Assembly (NCBI GenBank): GCA_023389275.1
Contig: JAEWEN010000097.1
Span: 1-52,435, forward strand
Direction of reading: 5' to 3'
DNA length: 52,435 bases
Source of the DNA: Bacillota bacterium
Lineage (GTDB): Bacteria > Bacillota > Clostridia > Clostridiales > Caloramatoraceae
Shown piece by piece: positions 7,893 through 16,283 of this stretch. The position numbers were made by a program, and so were the translations under genes. Under the pieces are notes generated by a model, which made no database searches, had not been told where the DNA came from, and saw nothing but the letters and a program-made list of their open reading frames with translations. The first letter of the stretch is position 1, and every line of letters starts with the position of its first letter.

Positions 7893-9266
7893 TTATAGAT
7901 TTAAAAAGTTTTCACCTATTTTATAAACATCTCCTGCACCCATAGTAACTAAAAGGTCACCTTCTTTAAGATTTGTTTTAAGGTGGTTTAATATATCATC
8001 AAAGTCTTTTATATAAGTGCAGTTAACACCATTTTTCTTAACTGCATCTGAAAGCATTTTTGAGCTAACAACACCTGTATCTTTTTCACGAGCTGCATAT
8101 ATATCAGTTAATATAAGGTTATCAAGACCTTTAAAAGCTGAGGCAAACTCATCAAATAGAGTTAAAGTTCTAGTATATGTGTGAGGCTGGAATATACAGT
8201 ATACACTTTTATGAGGATAGTTTTTAACAGCTTCAATTGTTGCTTTAATTTCAGCTGGATGATGAGCATAATCATCAATTATTTCTATTCCGTTTTTAAC
8301 ACCTTTTTTCTCAAATCTTCTATGAGTACCATAGAAAAGTGTTAGAGATTCTCTAATAGAATCAATGTCTATATTAAGGAATAGTCCTAGTGCTATAACA
8401 GAAAGTGAGTTTAAAACATTGTGACGCCCTGGAACTGAAAGAGAAAATCTTCCAAGTGAAGTTCCGTTTTTAAAAACATCAAATGAAGGAAGTCCCATTT
8501 CATCAAACTCTATATTACATGCTTTAATGTCTCCATTTTCAATACCATAAAGAATTTTTGGACAGTTAGCTTTTTCGAGTACAGAAACAACTCTAGAGTC
8601 ATCGCCACATCCTATTAATAATCCGTTTTCAGGAATTAATTTAGTAAAATCTAAGAAAGTATCTTCTATTTCATTAATATCTTTATAGTAGTCAAGGTGG
8701 TCAGCATCTATATTTAAAATTATACCTACATTAGGATTGAATTTTAAAAAGCTTCTTTTATATTCACATGCTTCTGTTATAAAGTACTCACTATTGCCGA
8801 CCTTTACATTACCATGTATAGCATCTAGTACTCCACCTATCATTATTGTAGGGTCTAGTTTTGCATGAAGCATCATAATAGAAGCCATAGATGTTACAGT
8901 TGTTTTACCGTGTGTACCAGACACTGCAACTCCTCTTTCATATCCTTTCATAATGTATCCTAGAAATTCTGCTCTATCCATTAAAGGAATAGATAGTTTT
9001 TTCGCAGCACAAAGCTCAGGGTTATCACTAGCTATAGCAGCTGTGTATACTACAAGATCGTAATCTTTTATATTATTTTCGCTGTGCCCTATGTATATTG
9101 TGGCACCTAGAGATTTTAACTTGTCTGTAAGTGGAGAAGAGTCTCTATCTGATCCAGAAACAGTATATCCATTTGAAAGCAGAACCTCTGCTAAACCACT
9201 CATGCTTATTCCACCTATACCTATAAAGTGGACTTTTTTATTTATATCTTCATTAAGGTTAAACAT
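7893..9266 (-). CDS. murC: UDP-N-acetylmuramate--L-alanine ligase
   Basis: Adds L-Ala to UDP-MurNAc, the first amino acid of the peptidoglycan stem peptide; cytoplasmic. The N-terminal Rossmann region has FIGIGGISMSG, the ATP-binding loop is SGTHGKTTVTSM, and the central and C-terminal Mur ligase domains contain NIDADHLDYY and DDYAHHPAEI. I choose ATG 9266 (457 residues), because the upstream in-frame GTG (9275) belongs to the Shine-Dalgarno region AGGAGTG. It is divergent from purR across 274 bases. The length is normal for the family. Confidence 0.95.
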   Translation of the reverse strand: MFNLNEDINKKVHFIGIGGISMSGLAEVLLSNGYTVSGSDRDSSPLTDKLKSLGATIYIGHSENNIKDYDLVVYTAAIASDNPELCAAKKLSIPLMDRAEFLGYIMKGYERGVAVSGTHGKTTVTSMASIMMLHAKLDPTIMIGGVLDAIHGNVKVGNSEYFITEACEYKRSFLKFNPNVGIILNIDADHLDYYKDINEIEDTFLDFTKLIPENGLLIGCGDDSRVVSVLEKANCPKILYGIENGDIKACNIEFDEMGLPSFDVFKNGTSLGRFSLSVPGRHNVLNSLSVIALGLFLNIDIDSIRESLTLFYGTHRRFEKKGVKNGIEIIDDYAHHPAEIKATIEAVKNYPHKSVYCIFQPHTYTRTLTLFDEFASAFKGLDNLILTDIYAAREKDTGVVSSKMLSDAVKKNGVNCTYIKDFDDILNHLKTNLKEGDLLVTMGAGDVYKIGENFLNL

Positions 9267-9441
9267 GAAAATCACTCCTAAAAATTGTTTAATATATTAA
9301 CAGTAACTAGAAAAATTATATCATATTATATGTGTAATTAATATATTAACTACCTTTGCTGAAAATCATGTAAAATATTTGCTATTATTCTATTAATATA
9401 TGATATATAACATAAAATTGTATACAATAAAATTAAAACAT

Positions 9442-9470
9442 TTGAAAAAAACTTATATATAATTTAGAAT
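9442..9470 (+). promoter_or_regulatory. Possible sigma-A promoter of purR
   Basis: TTGAAA (9442-9447), 17 bases, TAGAAT (9465-9470), about 70 bases before the purR start. The surrounding AT-rich DNA makes chance matches likely. Confidence 0.4.
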
Positions 9471-9540
9471 TGATAATATAGGGCTAAATTAATTATAGAT
9501 GAATATTTGATGCAAATTCTATGAATGGGAAGTGATTATT

Positions 9541-10365
9541 TTGGAACGTCTACATCGAAAAGAAAGAGTAGCCGCAATTTTTAAGATTTTATCTGACAAG
9601 CCAAATACAGTAATAAGTTTAGGGTATTTTTCAGAGGTATTTGGTGCTGCAAGATCTACATTAAGCGAAGATATTACAATAGTTAAAAAAGTCGTAGAAA
9701 TGCTAGGTTGTGGCAAAATAGAAACTATACCAGGGGCTGCTGGAGGCGTTAGATATATAGCTGGTATGTCAAATGAAAAGGAAAAAGAGTTTATAAATAG
9801 TATTTGTGAAAAAATAAACGATCCATCAAGGGTTATGCCAGGAGGATTTTTATACATAAATGACTTAATATATTCTCCAGATATTGTTAATAAAATAGGA
9901 GTAATACTTGCAAATAAGTTTACATCAAAAAATGCGGATTATGTAGTAACTGTAGAAACTAAAGGTATACCTATAGCTATGGCAGTTGCTAGCTGTTTAA
10001 ATATACCTCTTGTGATAGTTAGAAGAAATGGTGAGGTTACTGAAGGCTCTACAGTAAGTATTAACTATATAACTGGTTCATCAAAAAGAATACAAACTAT
10101 GAGCTTATCAAAACGTTCAATAAAGCCAAAAAGTAAGTGTATATTTATAGATGACTTTATAAAAGCTGGTGGTACAGCTGTTGGAATAATAGATCTTTTA
10201 AAAGAATTTGACTGTACAGTTGAAGGACTTGGATTTTTAATTGAATCAAAACCTGAAGGTAAAAAGGTATTAGAAGATTATGTTGCCCTAATATCTCTAG
10301 AAGATATAGATGGCGAAAGTGGTCATATAAAAATAACACCTTCTGAAAAAATAATAGAAAAATAA
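9541..10365 (+). CDS. purR: Purine operon repressor PurR
   Basis: Repressor of purine genes in Firmicutes that senses PRPP. It has an N-terminal winged helix (residues about 5-75, with GYFSEVFGAARSTLSEDI) and a C-terminal phosphoribosyltransferase-like domain with the PRPP loop CIFIDDFIKAGGTAVG. I start it at TTG 9541 (274 residues), because the GTG at 9532 lies within the Shine-Dalgarno GGGAAGTG. In B. subtilis purR also precedes spoVG-glmU-prs; here yabJ is missing. I could not recognise PurR boxes in the window. Confidence 0.93.
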   Translation: MERLHRKERVAAIFKILSDKPNTVISLGYFSEVFGAARSTLSEDITIVKKVVEMLGCGKIETIPGAAGGVRYIAGMSNEKEKEFINSICEKINDPSRVMPGGFLYINDLIYSPDIVNKIGVILANKFTSKNADYVVTVETKGIPIAMAVASCLNIPLVIVRRNGEVTEGSTVSINYITGSSKRIQTMSLSKRSIKPKSKCIFIDDFIKAGGTAVGIIDLLKEFDCTVEGLGFLIESKPEGKKVLEDYVALISLEDIDGESGHIKITPSEKIIEK

Positions 10366-10393
10366 AAAAATTTGCACTTTTTAATTTTTTTCA

Positions 10394-10422
10394 GAAGGAA
10401 TTCTCCTAAAGACGCAGAATAA
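10394..10422 (+). promoter_or_regulatory. Sigma-H promoter of spoVG
   Basis: GAAGGAATT (10394-10402), an 11-base spacer, and GCAGAATAA (10414-10422) match the Bacillus sigma-H consensus (RnAGGAwww, then RnnGAATww) at every specified position. The DNA just upstream is AT-rich. The B. subtilis spoVG promoter is a classic sigma-H target, which supports the call. Confidence 0.8.
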
Positions 10423-10453
10423 TATATATAAGCGACTTGGAGGTGATTAAGGT

Positions 10454-10747
10454 ATGCAAATTACCGATGTTAGAATCAGAAAAATATCAAATGACGGAAA
10501 GATGAAAGCAATAGTTTCTGTAACATTTGACAATGAGTTTGTAGTACACGACATTAAAGTTATTGATGGACAAAATGGTTTATTTATTGCTATGCCTAGT
10601 AGAAAAACTCCAGAGGGAGAATTTAAGGATATAGCGCATCCTATTAACACAGAAACAAGAGAAAAGATTCAAATAGCTATTCTTGAAGAATATGAAAAAG
10701 CAAAAGTAGCTTCAGATGAAGAAACATTAGAAGAAATAGAAGAATAA
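10454..10747 (+). CDS. spoVG: Septation/sporulation regulator SpoVG
   Basis: Small nucleic-acid-binding protein of 97 residues that affects septum formation and sporulation. The start is MQITDVRIRKIS and the core is FVVHDIKVIDGQNGLFIAMPSRKTP...DIAHPIN, both diagnostic for the family. The C-terminal tail is acidic. ATG 10454 follows GGAGGTGAT. It has its own sigma-H promoter and terminator, so it is a single-gene unit between purR and glmU. Confidence 0.97.
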   Translation: MQITDVRIRKISNDGKMKAIVSVTFDNEFVVHDIKVIDGQNGLFIAMPSRKTPEGEFKDIAHPINTETREKIQIAILEEYEKAKVASDEETLEEIEE

Positions 10748-10780
10748 AAGGGGAGTGTATACTTCCTTTTTTATTTTTTG
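10746..10780 (+). terminator. Terminator of spoVG
   Basis: AAAAGGGGAGT (10746-10756), loop GTAT, ACTTCCTTTTT from 10761, with two G-T pairs, followed by a T run. Confidence 0.8.
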
Positions 10781-10798
10781 CTATTTTACCATTTTGCA

Positions 10799-10827
10799 TT
10801 GAATAAAAATATCTTATGCAATATAAT
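10799..10827 (+). promoter_or_regulatory. Sigma-A promoter of glmU-prs
   Basis: TTGAAT (10799-10804), 17-base spacer, TATAAT (10822-10827), 67 bases before the glmU start. A TTGCAT (10794) and an ATGCAA (10816) flank the spacer; they resemble the half-sites between aspA and the malic enzyme gene but are too few to interpret. Confidence 0.6.
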
Positions 10828-10893
10828 AAAATAGATTATTACTTTAATTAAATAAATATAACGTATACAATTGAAAGGATAGGTGCAATTAAT

Positions 10894-12267
10894 ATGAAGG
10901 CTTGCTATGGTTTAATACTTGCAGCTGGCGAAGGAAAGAGAATGAAGTCTAAGCTGCCAAAAGTTCTACATAAAGTATGTGGTAAATCAATGATAGACTA
11001 TATAATAGATGCTGTAAAAGGAGCAGATGCTGAAGATACAGTTGTTGTTGTAGGACATAAAGCAGATATAGTAAAGGGGCACCTAGGGGACAAAGTAAAA
11101 ACTGCATTCCAGGATAAACAGCTTGGAACAGGCCATGCTGTAATGTGCTGTGAAGAATTTTTAAAAGATAAAGAAGGAATAGTTATAGTTTTAGCTGGTG
11201 ATGGGCCACTAATAACTAAAGAAACTATTTCAAAAGTATTTGAATATCACACAGAAAATAAATCATCAGCTACAATTTTAACAGCTGATGCACCAGATCC
11301 TACTGGACTTGGTAGAATAGTTAGAAATGAACTTGGTGAAATTTCTAAAATAGTAGAACATAAAGACGCTACTGAAAAAGAAAGAGAAATAACAGAAGTA
11401 AACTCTTCAAACTACTGCTTTGAAATAAAAGATTTACTTTCAGCATTAAAAAAGATTAATAATAATAATGCACAAGGTGAGTATTACTTAACAGATGTTA
11501 TTGAAATACTTAAAAATGAAGGTAAAAAAGTTTTAGCTTATAAAACTGATTTTAAAGAGTTTATGGCTGTAAATTCAAGAGATCAATTAGCAACTGCATC
11601 TTTAGCTATGAAAGAAAGAATATTAAATAAACACATGGCAGAAGGTGTTACTATAATAGATCCAGCATCTACTTATATTGAGTCAGATGTTAAAATAGGA
11701 AGTGATACAATAGTGTATCCAGGAGCATTTATAGAGGGAAATACAATTATAGGGGAAGACTGCATAGTAGGGCATAATACAAGACTTGTAAACGCTAAAA
11801 TAGGTAATAGTGTAGAAATTCAATCATCAGTTATTATTAACAGCGAAGTAGGGGATTCTACAACTGTTGGGCCTTTTGCATACATAAGACCGGATAGTGT
11901 TATTGGAAGGGAAGTTAAAATAGGAGATTTTGTTGAGATTAAAAAATCTACTATAGGAAATGGAACAAAAATATCTCATCTTACTTATGTAGGAGACTCA
12001 GAAGTAGGAGAAAAATGTAATTTTGGATGTGGAACTGTAACAGTTAATTACAATGGGTCTGAAAAATATAAAACAGTAATTAAAGATGGAGCATTTATAG
12101 GATGCAACACTAATTTAGTTGCGCCTGTTACTATTGGAGAAAATGCTTATACAGCTGCAGGGTCAACAATTACAAAAGACGTTCCAAATGGTGCTTTAGC
12201 TATAGGTCGTTCTAAAGAAGTTATTAAAGAAGGATGGGTAGCTAAAAAAGGTATTTGCAAAAAATAA
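10894..12267 (+). CDS. glmU: Bifunctional GlcN-1-P acetyltransferase / UDP-GlcNAc pyrophosphorylase
   Basis: Makes UDP-GlcNAc, the precursor of peptidoglycan and teichoic acids, in the cytoplasm. The N-terminal uridyltransferase domain begins LILAAGEGKRMKSKLPKVLH, with GDGPL for metal/nucleotide binding. From residue about 250 there is a left-handed beta helix with hexapeptide repeats (IGSDTIVYPGAFIEGN, VEIKKSTIGNGTKISHLTYVGDSEVG), the acetyltransferase. Its 457 residues are full family length. It is cotranscribed with prs, 18 bases downstream, as in B. subtilis. Confidence 0.97.
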   Translation: MKACYGLILAAGEGKRMKSKLPKVLHKVCGKSMIDYIIDAVKGADAEDTVVVVGHKADIVKGHLGDKVKTAFQDKQLGTGHAVMCCEEFLKDKEGIVIVLAGDGPLITKETISKVFEYHTENKSSATILTADAPDPTGLGRIVRNELGEISKIVEHKDATEKEREITEVNSSNYCFEIKDLLSALKKINNNNAQGEYYLTDVIEILKNEGKKVLAYKTDFKEFMAVNSRDQLATASLAMKERILNKHMAEGVTIIDPASTYIESDVKIGSDTIVYPGAFIEGNTIIGEDCIVGHNTRLVNAKIGNSVEIQSSVIINSEVGDSTTVGPFAYIRPDSVIGREVKIGDFVEIKKSTIGNGTKISHLTYVGDSEVGEKCNFGCGTVTVNYNGSEKYKTVIKDGAFIGCNTNLVAPVTIGENAYTAAGSTITKDVPNGALAIGRSKEVIKEGWVAKKGICKK

Positions 12268-12285
12268 CTTAGGAGGATAGATATA

Positions 12286-13236
12286 ATGCAATACGGAGGA
12301 AACATAAAAATATTTGCAGGTAACTCAAACAAAACCCTTGCTAATGAAATAGCTAACATTTTAGGGGTTGAGCTTGGCAAGTCAGAGGTGGCTACATTTA
12401 GCGATGGAGAGATATGTGTAAATATTGATGAAACAGTAAGAGGTTGTGACGTATATGTTGTTCAATCAACATGTGAGCCAGTAAATAACAACTTAATGGA
12501 ACTACTTATTATGATTGACGCTATGAAAAGAGCTTCAGCAGGTAGAGTAACAGCAGTTATCCCATACTATGGATATGCAAGACAAGACAGAAAAGCAAAG
12601 GCTAGAGATCCAATTACAGCAAAACTTGTAGCTAACTTAATATCAGCTGCAGGAGCAGATAGAGTTCTTACAATGGACCTACATGCTGCACAAATTCAAG
12701 GTTATTTTGATATTCCAGTAGACCATTTACTAGGAGCACCAATACTTGCTCAAGGTTTTATAGAAAAAGGTTTAGTGGAAGATGAGGTTGTTGTAGTTTC
12801 ACCAGATTTAGGTTCAGTTACAAGAGCTAGAAAATTTGCAGATAAACTTCATTCATCAATAGCTATAATTGATAAAAGAAGACCTCGTGCAAATGTTTGT
12901 GAAGTAATGAATGTAATAGGTGATGTTGAAGGTAAAAATGTTGTATTAATAGACGACATGATAGACACAGCAGGAACAATTACAAACGCTGCTAATGCAC
13001 TTAAAGAACTAGGAGCTAAAGATGTTTATGCTTGCTGTTCACATGCGGTTTTATCAGGACCTGCAATTGAAAGAATTAAAGATTCTGCTATAAAAGAGCT
13101 AGTTGTTTTAAATACTATTGATTTAATAGAAAGTAAAGCAATAGATAAAATCAAAGCTTTATCTATTGCACCATTATTTGCAGAAGCTATAAAAAGAATT
13201 CATGATAACCAAGGAGTAAGTTCATTATTCCAATAA
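12286..13236 (+). CDS. prs: Ribose-phosphate pyrophosphokinase
   Basis: Makes PRPP from ribose 5-phosphate and ATP for nucleotide, His and Trp synthesis. The 316 residues include the flexible-loop motif YYGYARQDRKAKARDPITAKL, metal-binding DLHAAQIQGYFDIPVDHL, and the PRPP loop VVLIDDMIDTAGTI. ATG 12286 follows TAGGAGGATAG. In B. subtilis ctc and pth come next; here the conserved string breaks at a strong terminator and an accessory block is inserted. PRPP is also the effector of PurR, encoded upstream. Confidence 0.97.
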   Translation: MQYGGNIKIFAGNSNKTLANEIANILGVELGKSEVATFSDGEICVNIDETVRGCDVYVVQSTCEPVNNNLMELLIMIDAMKRASAGRVTAVIPYYGYARQDRKAKARDPITAKLVANLISAAGADRVLTMDLHAAQIQGYFDIPVDHLLGAPILAQGFIEKGLVEDEVVVVSPDLGSVTRARKFADKLHSSIAIIDKRRPRANVCEVMNVIGDVEGKNVVLIDDMIDTAGTITNAANALKELGAKDVYACCSHAVLSGPAIERIKDSAIKELVVLNTIDLIESKAIDKIKALSIAPLFAEAIKRIHDNQGVSSLFQ

Positions 13237-13280
13237 TATAAATAAAAACAGGATGCATTAGCATCCTGTTTTTATTTATA
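13237..13280. terminator. Long bidirectional terminator between prs and aspA
   Basis: Perfect inverted repeat of about 20 bp: the arm ending AACAGGATGC (to 13256), loop ATTA (13257-13260), and GCATCCTGTT from 13261. A and T runs flank both sides. Confidence 0.9.
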
Positions 13281-13288
13281 TTTATAAA

Positions 13289-14665
13289 TTAAACCATTGT
13301 TTTAGGATCAAGTATTTTATCTATTTCCTCATCACTTAGTTTATGGTTTTCTTTTAAAAGATCTCTAACAGATTTTCCAGTTTTAATAGCAGCTTTTGCA
13401 ATTTCAGCTGATGCTTGATATCCAAGTTTTGGACAAATAGCTGTTATTATTCCAACACTTTGGTAAACTAGGGATTTACATCTGTCTTTATTAGCTGTAA
13501 TTCCTATAATACAGTTATCTACAAATGTTTTAACACCACCTGTTAAAGTTGTAATAGATTCAAAAAGATTATAGAATATAACAGGTTCAAAAGCATTAAG
13601 CTCTAATTGTCCTGCTTCAGCTGCCATTGTAATTGTAGTGTCGTTACCAATTATATTAAATGCAACTTGAGACATAACCTCTGGAATAACAGGGTTTACT
13701 TTACCTGGCATAATTGATGAACCATTTTGTTTAGGAGGAAGATTAATTTCAGCAAAGCCTGTTCTAGGCCCTGATGACATAACTCTTAAATCATTAGACA
13801 TTTTAGATAAACTAACTGCACATGTTCTAAGAATTGATGAAACAAATACAAAGCCATCAAGGTTTTGAGTTGAATCAACAAGGTCTTCAGCTTGTTTTAA
13901 GTTTAATTTAACTATATTATCAAGCTCTGGAACAATTCCTTTAACATAATTTTTATCAGCATTTAAAGAAGTTCCAATAGCAGTTCCTCCTATATTTACT
14001 TGTGAAAGCTCATCTACAGCCATGTTAAGCCTTTTTAAATCACGTTTAACAGTTGCTTTATATGCTCCAAATTCTTGACCAAGTCTTATAGGAATAGCAT
14101 CTTGCATTTGAGTTCTACCCATTTTTATAATATCATGAAACTCTTTTTCTTTTTCTTCAAGTGCTACTTCAAGTCTTTTAAGCTCTATAATAGCTTTCTT
14201 TAAAAGTTTAATAGCTGTAATTTTACCAGCTGTTGGTATAACATCATTTGTAGATTGAGCCATGTTAACATGGTCATTTGGATGAACTATACTATAGTTT
14301 CCTTTTTCTCCATTTAAAATTTCAATTGCTCTGTTAGCTATAACCTCATTAGCATTCATATTAAATGAAGTTCCAGCACCACCTTGTATAGGGTCTGTTA
14401 TAAATTGATCATGAAGTTTTCCACTAAGTATTTCATCACAAGCTAATACTATAGCTTCGCTAATATTTTTATTAAGAGCTCCTATTTTATTATTCATAAT
14501 AGCAGCAGCTTTTTTTATAGCAGCTAGTGAATTTATAAATTCAGGGTGTGCCTTTTTACCTGTAATAGGGAAGTTTTCTACAGCTCTAAGTGTTTGAACC
14601 CCGTAATATGCATTTAAGTTAATTTCTTTTGTACCTATTGAATCGCTTTCTAAACGAAATGTCAT
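13289..14665 (-). CDS. aspA: Aspartate ammonia-lyase
   Basis: Converts aspartate to fumarate and ammonia. It belongs to the fumarase/aspartase superfamily: TNDVIPTA region, and the loop GSSIMPGKVNPVIPEVMSQV. The segment AAEAGQLELNAFEP is typical of aspartases rather than class II fumarases. The 458 residues are normal length. ATG 14665 follows GAGGAG. The gene is divergent from the malic enzyme gene. Both lead carbon from C4 dicarboxylates, so the shared control region suggests joint regulation of aspartate/malate use. The substrate call rests on motif similarity; a fumarase activity is the main alternative. Confidence 0.88.
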   Translation of the reverse strand: MTFRLESDSIGTKEINLNAYYGVQTLRAVENFPITGKKAHPEFINSLAAIKKAAAIMNNKIGALNKNISEAIVLACDEILSGKLHDQFITDPIQGGAGTSFNMNANEVIANRAIEILNGEKGNYSIVHPNDHVNMAQSTNDVIPTAGKITAIKLLKKAIIELKRLEVALEEKEKEFHDIIKMGRTQMQDAIPIRLGQEFGAYKATVKRDLKRLNMAVDELSQVNIGGTAIGTSLNADKNYVKGIVPELDNIVKLNLKQAEDLVDSTQNLDGFVFVSSILRTCAVSLSKMSNDLRVMSSGPRTGFAEINLPPKQNGSSIMPGKVNPVIPEVMSQVAFNIIGNDTTITMAAEAGQLELNAFEPVIFYNLFESITTLTGGVKTFVDNCIIGITANKDRCKSLVYQSVGIITAICPKLGYQASAEIAKAAIKTGKSVRDLLKENHKLSDEEIDKILDPKTMV

Positions 14666-14701
14666 AAATATCTCCTCGAATCTTTTAAAATTTCATTTGT
14701 A

Positions 14702-14840
14702 ATGCAAGATTTGCATCATTTTTCTTTATTATAGCAATGGAATTTTTAGAAATCAATAGAAAATAAATTATTTCTTGCACAATTTTATTTATATGCAAGA
14801 AATATGCAAATGAACTTGCAAAACTGTTTGCAAAATGCAA
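14702..14840. repeat. Array of TGCAA/TTGCA sites, probable operators
   Basis: Eight sites: TGCAA 14703, TTGCA 14711, TTGCA 14775, TGCAA 14794, 14805, 14817, 14829 and 14836. The first two form the perfect palindrome ATGCAA-GAT-TTGCAT (14702-14716), just past the predicted aspA start point. The pair at 14775 and 14794 is also inverted (TTCTTGCA and TGCAAGAA). Sites 14794, 14805, 14817 and 14829 are 11-12 bases apart, about one helical turn. The regulator is unknown. Confidence 0.55.
14728..14756 (-). promoter_or_regulatory. Sigma-A promoter of aspA
   Basis: On the minus strand: TTGATT (14756-14751), 17 bases, TATAAT (14733-14728). The predicted start near 14721 puts the ATGCAA-GAT-TTGCAT palindrome immediately downstream. 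Confidence 0.6.
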
Positions 14841-14855
14841 TAATATTTATATAAT
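14828..14855 (+). promoter_or_regulatory. Possible promoter of the malic enzyme gene
   Basis: TTGCAA (14828-14833), 16 bases, TATAAT (14850-14855). The -35 box would overlap the last TGCAA sites of the array. This implies a leader of about 160 bases, in which I see no clear structure. Confidence 0.4.
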
Positions 14856-15022
14856 CTTAAATTATATCACTATAGAATATAAATCTTTTCATTGAAAAGT
14901 TCCGTTTGTTAATATGAATTTATGAGATAATATATTATAAAAGATTAGATGCTTTCTCAAATAGCAAAAATATAATATATTTATTGTTATAAGGGAAGTA
15001 GTTAAATAAAGGAGGAATGGAT

Positions 15023-16246
15023 ATGTCATTAAATGAAAAAGCTTTAAAACTGCACAAAGATTCAATGGGAAAAATATCAGTTGAAAGTAAAGTAGAACTT
15101 AAAACAAGTGAAGATCTTTCACTTGCATATTCTCCAGGAGTTGCAGCTCCATGTATTGAAATTCAAAAGGACTATAATAAAATATTTGATTATACATCAA
15201 AAGGAAACCTAGTAGCTGTTGTAACTAATGGAACAGCTGTACTTGGACTTGGAGATATTGGAGCAGGAGCTGGACTTCCTGTTATGGAAGGGAAAGCTGT
15301 ACTTTTTAAAAGTTTTGCTGGAGTAGATGCTTTTCCAATATGCCTTGATACAAAAGATGCTGATAAAATAATTGAAACTGTAAAAATGATGGAGCCAACA
15401 TTTGGTGGAATAAACCTTGAGGATATTAAAGCTCCTGAGTGTTTTTATATAGAAAATAAATTAAAAGAAATATGTAATATTCCTGTTTTCCATGATGATC
15501 AACATGGTACAGCTATAGTTACAGCAGCAGCTACAATTAATGCATTAAAGCTTTTAAAGAAAGAAGTTAAAAATGTTAAAGTAGCTGTTAATGGAGCAGG
15601 AGCTGCTGCAATTTCAGTTTCAAAACTTCTTATGGCAATTGGAATAGAGGATATAACACTTTGTGACTCTAAAGGAGCAGTATATGAAGGTAGAGAAGGT
15701 ATGAGAGAGTCTACTGCTGAAATTGCTAAAGTAACTAATAAAAACAAGGTTAAAGGAACGCTTAAAGATGTTGTTAAAGGATGTGACATTTTTATAGGAC
15801 TTTCAGTAGGAAACGCTTTAACAAAAGAAATGGTGAAGACTATGAATCAAGATCCAATTATATTTGCAATGGCAAATCCTACTCCAGAAATACTTCCAGA
15901 AGATGCTATTGAAGCAGGAGCTGCTATAGTTGGAACAGGACGCTCTGATTATCCAAATCAAATAAATAACGTATTAGCTTTTCCAGGAATATTTAGAGGA
16001 GCACTAGATGTTAGAGCAAGTAAAATAACAGAGGATATGAAAATAGCTGCAGCTAAAGCTATTGCAGAGCTTATTTCAGATGAGGAATTAAATCCAGAGT
16101 ATATTATTCCATCACCATTTGACAAAAGAGTTGCACCTAAAGTTGCTGAATATGTTGCTAAAGTAGCACAAAAATCATGTATAGCTAGAAGATATGATAT
16201 AACACCAGAAGATGTTGCAAATCATACAAGAGAATTAGTTAAGTAA
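15023..16246 (+). CDS. NAD(P)-dependent malic enzyme
   Basis: Oxidative decarboxylation of malate to pyruvate and CO2. The 407 residues include LAYSPGVAAPC and TNGTAVLGLGDIGAGAGLPVMEGK in the N-terminal domain, the metal-binding ICLDTKDAD and FGGINLEDIKAPECF, VFHDDQHGTAIV, and the Rossmann loop VAVNGAGAAAISV. This is the short bacterial form, without a phosphotransacetylase tail. I prefer ATG 15023 to ATG 15017, because GGAGG (15011-15015) lies seven bases before it and only one base before the other. Coenzyme preference cannot be read safely from sequence. The gene ends in a terminator shared with the transglutaminase-like gene. Confidence 0.9.
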   Translation: MSLNEKALKLHKDSMGKISVESKVELKTSEDLSLAYSPGVAAPCIEIQKDYNKIFDYTSKGNLVAVVTNGTAVLGLGDIGAGAGLPVMEGKAVLFKSFAGVDAFPICLDTKDADKIIETVKMMEPTFGGINLEDIKAPECFYIENKLKEICNIPVFHDDQHGTAIVTAAATINALKLLKKEVKNVKVAVNGAGAAAISVSKLLMAIGIEDITLCDSKGAVYEGREGMRESTAEIAKVTNKNKVKGTLKDVVKGCDIFIGLSVGNALTKEMVKTMNQDPIIFAMANPTPEILPEDAIEAGAAIVGTGRSDYPNQINNVLAFPGIFRGALDVRASKITEDMKIAAAKAIAELISDEELNPEYIIPSPFDKRVAPKVAEYVAKVAQKSCIARRYDITPEDVANHTRELVK

Positions 16247-16248
16247 TT

Positions 16249-16283
16249 AAAGCCCTAGTAAAATTATTTACTAGGGCTTTTTA
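16249..16283. terminator. Bidirectional terminator between malic enzyme and transglutaminase-like genes
   Basis: Stem AAAGCCCTAGTAAA (16249-16262), loop of 4, TTTACTAGGGCTTT (16267-16280), then T's. The stop codon of the minus-strand gene lies within it. Confidence 0.88.

Noticed and set aside
10794..10821. TTGCAT...ATGCAA pair flanking the glmU promoter, resembling the aspA array motif
   Set aside because: Only one widely spaced pair; such hexamers are common by chance in this AT-rich DNA, so I do not extend the proposed regulon.
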